This document shows positions 30,736 through 37,273 of a DNA stretch of 64,000 bases, piece after piece. Position 1 is the stretch's first letter, and the number at the start of each line of letters is the position of its first letter. The notes under the pieces were generated by a model. The model worked only from the letters and a program-made list of their open reading frames with translations, was not told the origin of the DNA and ran no database searches. The stretch spans positions 1 through 64,000 of the forward strand of contig JAFZFF010000086.1 in the NCBI GenBank assembly GCA_017556045.1, given 5' to 3'. The translations under genes were made by a program, and so were the position numbers. This DNA comes from Bacteroidaceae bacterium. Lineage in GTDB: Bacteria > Bacteroidota > Bacteroidia > Bacteroidales > Bacteroidaceae.

Positions 30736-31560
30736 ATGAAAAAGATTTTTGCAGTAGTTGCAATGTTCGGTATCCTCTCAGTAGGATTCACACAGACAGT
30801 GGTTGCTCAGGATGCAGCAGCTCCACAGACAGAGACAGTTGATTCAGTAGCAGCTGATTCAGTAGCAGCTGATTCAGCAGCAGTTGAGGCTCCCGCCGAG
30901 GTTGCTCCCGTTGAGGAGGAGGTTGTAGGTATGCACAAGGCACTTAAGACTAAGTTTATCGAGGGTGATGCTAGCTTCATGTCATTGGTAGCTATTGCAT
31001 TGGTACTCGGTTTGGCTTTCTGTATCGAGCGTATCATCTACTTGAGCCTCGCTGAGGTTAACACCAAGAAGCTTTTGGCTGCTATCGAGGCTGCTTTGGC
31101 TAAGGGTGATGTAGAAGGTGCTAAGACAATCTGCCGTAACACACGTGGTCCCGTAGCTTCTATCTGCTACCAGGGTCTCTTGCGTATCGACGAGGGTCTT
31201 GACGTAGTAGAGCGTTCAGTAGTTTCTTACGGTGGCGTACAGTCAGCTGCTCTCGAGAAGAACTGCTCATGGGTAACTCTCTTCATCGCTATGGCTCCCT
31301 CACTCGGATTCTTGGGTACTGTGATCGGTATGGTTATGGCGTTCGACGATATCCAGAAGGCTGGTGATATTAGCCCCACTGTAGTAGCAGGTGGTATGAA
31401 GGTGGCTTTGATTACCACTATCTTCGGTATTATCGTAGCTCTCGTTCTTCAGATTTTCTACAACTTCATCCTTTCTAAGATTGAGTCTTTGACTACCGAT
31501 ATGGAGGATAGCTCTATTACTCTCTTGGATTTGATCATGAAGTACAACTTGAAGAAGTAA
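30736..31560 (+). CDS. exbB: ExbB/TolQ-type proton channel subunit
   Basis: Inner-membrane motor subunit that, with ExbD, feeds proton-motive force to TonB. After an N-terminal signal-like hydrophobic segment there is an Ala/Val/Glu-rich periplasmic tract with repeated SVAADS units (about 32-65), then the MotA/TolQ/ExbB domain with three membrane spans; the key second pair includes LGFLGTVIGMVMAFDDI and VAGGMKVALITTIFGIIVAL. 274 residues. First gene of a four-gene operon (exbB, small membrane protein, exbD, exbD) typical of Bacteroidales. It lies 64 bases after tRNA-Ser. Confidence 0.93.
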   Translation: MKKIFAVVAMFGILSVGFTQTVVAQDAAAPQTETVDSVAADSVAADSAAVEAPAEVAPVEEEVVGMHKALKTKFIEGDASFMSLVAIALVLGLAFCIERIIYLSLAEVNTKKLLAAIEAALAKGDVEGAKTICRNTRGPVASICYQGLLRIDEGLDVVERSVVSYGGVQSAALEKNCSWVTLFIAMAPSLGFLGTVIGMVMAFDDIQKAGDISPTVVAGGMKVALITTIFGIIVALVLQIFYNFILSKIESLTTDMEDSSITLLDLIMKYNLKK

Positions 31561-31585
31561 TTAACATTAACTGAGAAAAAAAACA

Positions 31586-32056
31586 ATGAAAGCGAGTAAA
31601 ATAGCATCCATCGTATATTACATACTGATTGCCCTCTCTGCAGTGGTGTTGGTATTGTTCTTCTGCGTTGGATTTGGAAACCAGGAGTCACTTCCTAGTG
31701 GCTTCTACAAATCACCCCAGTATACAGACCTCTTGATGTATTGGATGTATGCTCTCGCAGCTATCTGTGGTGTTTGCACATTGGTAGGTGCTGTGACTGC
31801 AAAGGGTGGTAAGATTGATTCAAACATGCCGGCATGGGGTAAGGCCCTTGCAACTATCGGCTTGTGGTTGTTCATCCCCGTAATGGTAGCAGCATGGTTC
31901 ATGGGTAGCAAGTCACCCATCATGACTGGTACAGGTCTTTACGAAGACGCATTCTGGTTGCAAGCAACAGATGCTATCATCTACACCGTATACGTATTGC
32001 TCGGTGTTACTGCATTGGCATTGATCGTAGGCTTGACAGGAATTTTCAAGAAGTAA
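31586..32056 (+). CDS. Small multi-span membrane protein of the Exb operon
   Basis: A 156-residue protein with four apparent membrane spans and short loops, no catalytic motif. It lies between exbB and the first exbD with spacings of 25 and 30 bases. Bacteroidales Exb operons usually contain such a gene; it may be an additional channel or assembly subunit, but its role is not established. Confidence 0.8.
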   Translation: MKASKIASIVYYILIALSAVVLVLFFCVGFGNQESLPSGFYKSPQYTDLLMYWMYALAAICGVCTLVGAVTAKGGKIDSNMPAWGKALATIGLWLFIPVMVAAWFMGSKSPIMTGTGLYEDAFWLQATDAIIYTVYVLLGVTALALIVGLTGIFKK

Positions 32057-32086
32057 AAAGTCATAATTTATAGGAGAATTTAATTT

Positions 32087-32713
32087 ATGGCAAAGAAGAA
32101 AAGAAAAGTTCCTGGATTGAATGGTAGCTCGTTGGCCGACATCTCATTCATCTTGTTGATCTTCTTCTTGATTACAACATCAATGGATACGGATACCGGT
32201 TTGGTGCGCCGCTTGCCCAACCCACCAGATCCTAACCAGCAAGAAGAGGACGTAAAGGTGAAAGGTCGTAATGTTCTCGTTGTATCAGTAAATATGAACA
32301 ACGATATCATGTACTACTACGGAGATGAGTCAAAGCGCGTGACAGTTAATGACGTTAAGCCCGAAGACTTGCGCGCGGTTGCTAAGGAGTTCATCGCCAA
32401 TCCTGAGAATAAGGCAAACATGCCTGAGTTCCACCCCGCAGATCCACCACTGCCCATCCTTGGTGCGTATCCTGTGACTAAGAATCACATCATCTCTGTA
32501 CAGACCGACCGTAGCACAAGCTATGACGTATACTTCCAGATTCAGAACGAGTTGATGGCAGCATACAATGAGCTTCGTGACGAGCTCGCACGCGAGAAGT
32601 TCGGTAGATACTACAGACATCTTGATCCCGAGTCAGATGAGGCTTTGGCTATCAGAGGTGTGTATCCGATGAAGATTTCAGAGGCTGAACCTAAAAAATA
32701 TGGAGGAAACTAA
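32087..32713 (+). CDS. exbD: ExbD/TolR-type subunit 1
   Basis: A 208-residue ExbD protein: short cytoplasmic N-terminus, one membrane helix with the proton-carrying Asp (SSLADISFILLIFFLITTSM), then an enlarged periplasmic domain. The periplasmic part is longer than that of E. coli ExbD. It is followed two bases later by a second exbD, so the complex probably holds a heterodimer. Confidence 0.92.
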   Translation: MAKKKRKVPGLNGSSLADISFILLIFFLITTSMDTDTGLVRRLPNPPDPNQQEEDVKVKGRNVLVVSVNMNNDIMYYYGDESKRVTVNDVKPEDLRAVAKEFIANPENKANMPEFHPADPPLPILGAYPVTKNHIISVQTDRSTSYDVYFQIQNELMAAYNELRDELAREKFGRYYRHLDPESDEALAIRGVYPMKISEAEPKKYGGN

Positions 32714-32715
32714 TC

Positions 32716-33180
32716 ATGGGAAAATTTAATAAGAATGGTAGCAAGGAAGTTCCTGAACTGAATACCTCGTCACTCCCTGACTTGATCTTCAGTATCCTGT
32801 TCTTCTTCATGATGGTAACCTCTATGCGTGAGGTAACACTCAAGGTAGAGTTCCAGACCCCGAAGGGTACTGAGATTGAGAAGCTCGAGAAGAAATCGTT
32901 GGTATCATACGTATATATCGGTCGCCCTACTAAGGAGTTCCGCTCTAAGATGGGTACTGGTACACGTATCCAGCTCAACGACGACTTTGCTGAGGTAGAC
33001 GCTATCGGAGAATACGTATACCAGGAGCGTGAGTCTATGAGCGAGCGCGATAAGCCCTTCATGAAGGTGTCATTGAAGATCGACCAAGAGACCCAGATGG
33101 GTATCGTCACCGACGTAAAGATGGCATTGCGTGAAGCATGGGCGCTGAACATCGTATATTCAGCAGGTAAACGTCAGTAA
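32716..33180 (+). CDS. exbD: ExbD/TolR-type subunit 2
   Basis: A second ExbD, 154 residues, with its own Asp-bearing helix (TSSLPDLIFSILFFFMMVTS) and a compact periplasmic domain of standard size. It ends the operon before a strong terminator. Confidence 0.92.
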   Translation: MGKFNKNGSKEVPELNTSSLPDLIFSILFFFMMVTSMREVTLKVEFQTPKGTEIEKLEKKSLVSYVYIGRPTKEFRSKMGTGTRIQLNDDFAEVDAIGEYVYQERESMSERDKPFMKVSLKIDQETQMGIVTDVKMALREAWALNIVYSAGKRQ

Positions 33181-33204
33181 TCAACAACATTACAGACACT
33201 ATAG

Positions 33205-33232
33205 AAAAAGCGGGTGTAAAAGCCCGCTTTTT
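33205..33232 (+). terminator. Terminator of the Exb operon
   Basis: AAAAAGCGGG / CCCGCTTTTT, perfect 10-bp stem, loop TGTAAAAG, followed by further T. Confidence 0.9.
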
Positions 33233-33297
33233 TAGAATCGATTTTTTATGCTGAGCCTATTGCTCAGTGACTCTCTTAACAAAGCAAGTATAAGATT

Positions 33298-33768
33298 ATG
33301 GGACAATCACAACTCGATGAACTCGATACCCAGATACTCAAGATGGTAGCCAACAACGCACGTATACCCTACCTCGAGGTTGCTCGTGAGTGCAACGTGT
33401 CAGGAGCTGCCATCCATCAGCGTATGCAGAAGATGATAAACCAAGGCATCATCTATGGCTCAGAGTTCAGCATCGACCCCTTCAAGATAGGTCTCGAGAC
33501 TTGTGCCTATCTCGGTCTCTTCCTCAAGGACCCCTCAGACTATGACCGCATAGTAGAGGCACTTCGTCAGATCCCCGAGGTGGTAGAGTGTCACTATACC
33601 ACAGGTAAGTACGACCTCTTCATCAAGATGTACGTCAAGGACAATCACACCCTGCGCAGTGTTATCCATGACAAACTCCTTCCCCTTGGCCTCGCCCGTA
33701 CCGAGACACTCATCTCCTTCTCCGAGGTCTTTAAGCGTCAGATGCCTATCCCTGATTACGAAGAGTAA
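33298..33768 (+). CDS. Lrp/AsnC-family transcriptional regulator
   Basis: A 156-residue feast/famine regulator. N-terminal helix-turn-helix: LDELDTQILKMVANNARIPY ... VSGAAIHQRMQKM; C-terminal RAM/ACT ligand-binding domain with YTTGKYDLFIKMYVKD. It stands alone with its own terminator, so its targets cannot be told from position; amino-acid biosynthesis is likely for the family. Confidence 0.93.
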   Translation: MGQSQLDELDTQILKMVANNARIPYLEVARECNVSGAAIHQRMQKMINQGIIYGSEFSIDPFKIGLETCAYLGLFLKDPSDYDRIVEALRQIPEVVECHYTTGKYDLFIKMYVKDNHTLRSVIHDKLLPLGLARTETLISFSEVFKRQMPIPDYEE

Positions 33769-33793
33769 ATCGATTGGCTCCTCTCTCATGTAT

Positions 33794-33825
33794 AAGACGA
33801 CTCCCACATCCGTAGGAGCCGTCTT
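33794..33825 (+). terminator. Terminator after Lrp-family gene
   Basis: AAGACG-CTCC / GGAG-CGTCTT stem with one mismatch, 10-base loop, then TTTTTT. Confidence 0.85.
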
Positions 33826-33907
33826 TTTTATGTCACCACTGCGTGAGCGTGTCCTCCATTTGCTTTGCAGTATCCTTACGGAGTACCTATACACTCCACG
33901 ATTATTC

Positions 33908-34081
33908 TCACCTGGTTGCGTGATAAGATGCGCTCCGTGCCTTTGTACCCATTTGGCTGAGGCGGGTGGTCTGCTTCAGCTCTTCGCGGAAGCGGCGAAC
34001 AGCAGTGAGGTATTCCCTATCGGGATAATAGAGCTGTGCAAGCTCGCCGAAGTTGTAATCTTTTATTTCAAATCTTTTCAT
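33908..34081 (-). CDS. DUF4248-like small protein, probably decayed
   Basis: An open frame from ATG 34081 to TGA 33908 encodes 57 residues starting MKRFEIKDYNFGELAQLYYP. The (I)K-Y--GELAQLY-P pattern is the signature of the DUF4248 family found in Bacteroides beside HU-like proteins, smalltalk peptides and amidases. The family is usually about 70-75 residues; here the last 15 look out of frame, and a shift would extend it through KWVQRHGAHLITQPGE, so a frameshift is likely. No good ribosome-binding site is seen. Together with the smalltalk peptide at 34646 it seems to be debris of a common mobile-type cassette. Confidence 0.5.
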   Translation of the reverse strand: MKRFEIKDYNFGELAQLYYPDREYLTAVRRFREELKQTTRLSQMGTKARSASYHATR

Positions 34082-34645
34082 AGAGAGAGCATATTAATTG
34101 TCATCGTCATTTCTCATCAGCAAGCATTGACAATTTGACGTTGTTGATAACAAACTTTTGGCTGCTCACGATGGTGTGATACATCGACACTGCACCTGCA
34201 TGGCCTATGCGCCACACCGCAGATATTCGCGTATCGGTTGTGCACTATAGTGAGTATACACCGCCCGCACGTGACGCGTTGCAATTACGCATTATACTTA
34301 CATATCCAAACACTTACGCTCGCTAAGTCGTAATAAGTCGCAGTAATTCGCAATAAAGTCAAGGGCTAAAAATCTTTATAGTAACTTTCCACTAGAAATC
34401 AAGTCGGGATGGCCACCCGCCTTGAAGTCCATGGCCAGGACTTGCGATGTGAGGCCACACACCGCTTCGATTGCGAAATCGCTAACGCTCGGCTAAGTTC
34501 AAGCAAGCTTGGCTCTCTATCGCTAAATCGCGATTTTGTCAGCATTGAAATGGTTGAGGGTTGAGAGTTGAGGGATCCATCCGGAGGGGAAGCTCACAGC
34601 TCACGACTCAAAGCCAGGACAAGCCCTAAAACTTAAACACTAACA
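34082..34645. other. Degenerate intergenic stretch
   Basis: No intact gene between the DUF4248-like remnant and the smalltalk peptide. This is where the HU-type DNA-binding gene of the usual cassette would be expected. Only short closed frames are present, along with GC-skewed and repeat-like words (GCTCGCTAAG, GGTTGAGGGTTGAGAGTTGAGGG). Confidence 0.4.
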
Positions 34646-34738
34646 ATGATGAAAAACTGGAAAGAAATACTCAAACTTCTTATTGCCGTGCTAACGGCTA
34701 TCGCAGGCACCCTGGGCGTAATGTCTTGTGTAGGATAG
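34646..34738 (+). CDS. Smalltalk-type micro-protein
   Basis: A 30-residue peptide MMKNWKEILKLLIAVLTAIA then GTLGVMSCVG, one hydrophobic span ending in a lipobox-like VMSC. It closely fits the 'smalltalk' peptides of Bacteroidales that lie between an HU-like gene and an N-acetylmuramoyl-L-alanine amidase. Here neither partner remains. ATG 34649 is an equally possible start. Function of the family is unknown; a lysis- or membrane-related role is speculative. Confidence 0.7.
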   Translation: MMKNWKEILKLLIAVLTAIAGTLGVMSCVG

Positions 34739-34773
34739 AGCCTTTGAGCGATGAGCCCGTGAGTATAAAAAAG

Positions 34774-34808
34774 AGATGAGGGCGTGTCTGTGTGACGAGC
34801 CCTCATCT
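34774..34808 (-). terminator. Terminator of antiporter gene
   Basis: AGATGAGGGC / GCCCTCATCT, perfect 10-bp stem, followed on the minus strand by CTTTTTTATA. Confidence 0.85.
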
Positions 34809-34847
34809 ATGTCATCGGGGATGATGTGTCTTGGGTATATGACCTCT

Positions 34848-35807
34848 CTATCCGTGCATGGTGAGGTAGGCAATGTAGGCGATGTACACCACGAGGAAGA
34901 GGGCGCCCTCGATGCGGTCGAGCTTATGCTTCTTGAAGGTGAAGGCGGCCATCCAGAGCATGACGATGGCGATGAGTACCATAGCGATATCGGTGGTGGA
35001 GATGCTCTGTATCTCGAAGGGCGAGATGGCGGCGCTGGCGCCGATGATGAGCGAGATGTTGAAGATATTTGAGCCTATGACATTACCTAAGGCGAGCTGA
35101 TTCTTTCCCTTGAGGGCGGCAACCACGCAGGTGGCAAGCTCGGGCAGTGAGGTGCCCAGGGCCATGAGGGTGATAGAGATGAAGGCCTCTGATACGTGGA
35201 AGCGCTCGGCGATGCTTACGGTATGGTCTACGAAGATCTGTCCGCCAAAGACGAGACCTGCCAAGCCTGCGACGATGAGGAGCACGGCCTTGCCCATGGG
35301 CATGGGTTTTATATCTTCGTCATCGGTGTCGGCATCGCTCTTTGATGACTTGAAGGAGTCTATCATAAAGATGACGAACACGAGCAGTAGGGTGAGGGCA
35401 TCTAAGCGTGATATGCCGGGGGTGTTGCCAAAGAGCCCGAAGCCATTGTAGAGCATTATGATGAGCAGGAACGTCACGGCAATGGCGAAGGGGATGTCTT
35501 TGCGGACGTTGCTCTTGGTGTAGCGGATGGGGGAGATGAGAGCCGTCACGCCCAAGATGAGCAGGATGTTGCAGATGTTTGAGCCGGTGACGTTGCCCAG
35601 CGCCATGTCGCCATGTCCGCCAAGAGCTGAGATGCCACTTGCTACGAGCTCGGGCATGGAGGTGCCTATGCCGACAATCGTCATACCGATGATAAATTCG
35701 CTGATGCCATACTTGCGGGCGATACCCGAGGCGCCATCAACGAGCCAATCTGAACCTACGAGTATCATTACCAGTCCCAGGAGTATAAGTGCAATGTCTA
35801 TGACCAT
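34848..35807 (-). CDS. Calcium/sodium antiporter (CaCA family, YrbG-like)
   Basis: A 319-residue membrane exchanger with about ten spans and the two inverted alpha repeats of the family: GNVTGSNICNILLILGVTAL in the first half and GNVIGSNIFNISLIIGASAA in the second, plus G-GTSMPEL / ALGTSLPELA. The Glu/Asp in these repeats bind Ca2+. A charged cytoplasmic loop (SKSDADTDDEDIKP) separates the halves. Single gene with its own terminator. Confidence 0.93.
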   Translation of the reverse strand: MVIDIALILLGLVMILVGSDWLVDGASGIARKYGISEFIIGMTIVGIGTSMPELVASGISALGGHGDMALGNVTGSNICNILLILGVTALISPIRYTKSNVRKDIPFAIAVTFLLIIMLYNGFGLFGNTPGISRLDALTLLLVFVIFMIDSFKSSKSDADTDDEDIKPMPMGKAVLLIVAGLAGLVFGGQIFVDHTVSIAERFHVSEAFISITLMALGTSLPELATCVVAALKGKNQLALGNVIGSNIFNISLIIGASAAISPFEIQSISTTDIAMVLIAIVMLWMAAFTFKKHKLDRIEGALFLVVYIAYIAYLTMHG

Positions 35808-35843
35808 GTGTGTAAATGTGTTATCTTTTTGTAAATTTGTATA

Positions 35844-36212
35844 TTATCCAATCTCCTTACCAAAGGGCATCAAGGCCAGCAGGGCGAGTTTGAAGTGCTG
35901 AAGCCCGAAGGGTATGCCTATGATGGTGATGCAAAATAGCAATCCCACAGTAGCATGGCTCAAGGCCATCTCGATACCGCCAAAGATGATCCACAAGATA
36001 TTGAGGCCCATGGGGAGGCAGCCCATACTACCTGCCTTGTCTCTTATCGTACGGCCAAAGGGGTGGAGTGACAGGCTCGCCATCTTGAAGAGTTGCAAGC
36101 CGACTGGGATGCCTATGATGGTGATGCAGTAGATGACTCCCAATATGAGGTAGGCGATAGATAGGAGCAGGCCGCCAAACACTATCCATATGAGATTTCC
36201 TAAGAATGTCAT
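35844..36212 (-). CDS. YccF-domain inner-membrane protein
   Basis: A 122-residue protein of two tandem YccF units, each with the conserved ITIIGIPVGLQLFKMA or ITIIGIPFGLQHFKLA core ending in HPFGR / MPFGKE. Function unknown in general; it is membrane-embedded. Promoter at 36255-36285. Confidence 0.88.
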   Translation of the reverse strand: MTFLGNLIWIVFGGLLLSIAYLILGVIYCITIIGIPVGLQLFKMASLSLHPFGRTIRDKAGSMGCLPMGLNILWIIFGGIEMALSHATVGLLFCITIIGIPFGLQHFKLALLALMPFGKEIG

Positions 36213-36254
36213 AATGTATAATAGGTAAGTTTAATGTGTGCTAAAAAATCATTG

Positions 36255-36285
36255 CAAAGTTACAACAAAGCAGGGGTTAGTCAAA
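36255..36285 (-). promoter_or_regulatory. yccF-type gene promoter
   Basis: Minus strand: -33 TTTG (36282-36285), 19-base spacer, -7 TAACTTTG (36255-36262). Confidence 0.75.
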
Positions 36286-36396
36286 ATAAGAATGAAATAA
36301 AACCCGGTTTTTGGGCGAGAAATCAGCAAAAGTGCACTAATTTTGGCTTGATTTATGAGCAGAAGACGGGCGGCACCTCAGAAAATTGTAAATAAA

Positions 36397-36428
36397 TTTG
36401 CATTTTCGTTAGGTTTGCACTATCTTTG
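36397..36428 (+). promoter_or_regulatory. tRNA-Arg promoter
   Basis: -33 TTTG (36397-36400), 20-base spacer, -7 TATCTTTG (36421-36428), 26 bases before the mature tRNA. Confidence 0.8.
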
Positions 36429-36454
36429 CAGCGCTTTTACAAAAGCATAAGGTC

Positions 36455-36528
36455 GGTTCCGTAGCTCAGCTGGATAGAGCAACTGCCTTCTAAGCAGTAG
36501 GTCTTGCGTTCGAGTCGCAACGGAATCA
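36455..36528 (+). tRNA. tRNA-Arg (anticodon TCT)
   Basis: Seventy-four bases; acceptor GGTTCCG/CGGAATC (one G-U), anticodon stem ACTGC/GCAGT around loop CTTCTAA, anticodon TCT reading AGA/AGG; T arm with GTTCGAG. CCA not encoded. Confidence 0.95.
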
Positions 36529-36532
36529 CCAC

Positions 36533-36566
36533 AAAAAAAGAGGAGTTTTCGCTCCTCTTTTTTTTA
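36533..36566. terminator. Bidirectional terminator
   Basis: AAAAAAAGAGGAG / CTCCTCTTTTTTT stem with six-base loop between tRNA-Arg (+) and the TRIC-type gene (-); serves both. Confidence 0.88.
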
Positions 36567-36572
36567 TTCTCT

Positions 36573-37196
36573 TTAGTCATTGTTCTCTCCCTTAAGGATA
36601 GGTAGGCTTATGTGGAACTTCACAGCAAGCACGCGGGTGAGGAATACGCAGATGCCGCAGGTGATCTGTGTAACGATGGGGTCGGTGCCCAAGCGGCCGC
36701 ATACCCAATAGGCAAAGCCGCCCATGACGCAGGCCATGGCATAGATGTCTTTGCGGAAGATAAGGGGTATCTCATTGATGAACACATCGCGCAGCACTCC
36801 GCCCGCAGCACCCGTCAGCGTACCCATGATGGTGGCTACCCACAGGGGGAAGCCTGCGTCGAGTGTCTTCTGTATACCTACTACGGCGAAGAGGGCGAGG
36901 CCGATGGCGTCGAAGATAAAGAAGGTGTTGTTCATCCTTACCAGGTACTTGCTGAAGATCATTACCCAGAGCAGTGCCAAGGCGGTGATGACGAGGTAGA
37001 TGGTGTTGCTCATCCAGAAGGGGGTGACGTCGAGCAAGAGGTCGCGGATGGTACCGCCACCAATAGCGGTGACAAGTCCTACGACATAGGCTCCAAAGAG
37101 GTCAAACTGCTTGGCTGAGGCCAAACGGATACCACTGATGGCAAAGGCAAAGGTGCCGACAAATTCGATAATGTCTACGAATGAAATGTTCATCAT
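36573..37196 (-). CDS. TRIC-type cation channel family protein (UPF0126)
   Basis: A 207-residue membrane protein with seven spans arranged as two three-helix repeats plus one. The glycine-rich motifs are GTFAFAISGIRLA, VTAIGGGTIRDLLL and GTLTGAAGGVLRDVF; the two GGGxxRD/GGVxRD motifs bind lipid or line the pore in prokaryotic TRIC channels (K+-selective). Either ATG 37196 or 37193 can start it. Single gene. Confidence 0.88.
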   Translation of the reverse strand: MMNISFVDIIEFVGTFAFAISGIRLASAKQFDLFGAYVVGLVTAIGGGTIRDLLLDVTPFWMSNTIYLVITALALLWVMIFSKYLVRMNNTFFIFDAIGLALFAVVGIQKTLDAGFPLWVATIMGTLTGAAGGVLRDVFINEIPLIFRKDIYAMACVMGGFAYWVCGRLGTDPIVTQITCGICVFLTRVLAVKFHISLPILKGENND

Positions 37197-37273
37197 GTTA
37201 ATTTACTATTTTGACTATTTACTATTTTACTATTCTACTATTCTACTCTCAACTCTAAACCCTAAACCCTCAA

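Noticed and set aside
33659..34138. A 159-codon plus-strand frame after the Lrp gene
   Set aside because: It begins inside the Lrp gene, runs through its terminator and is antisense to the DUF4248-like frame.
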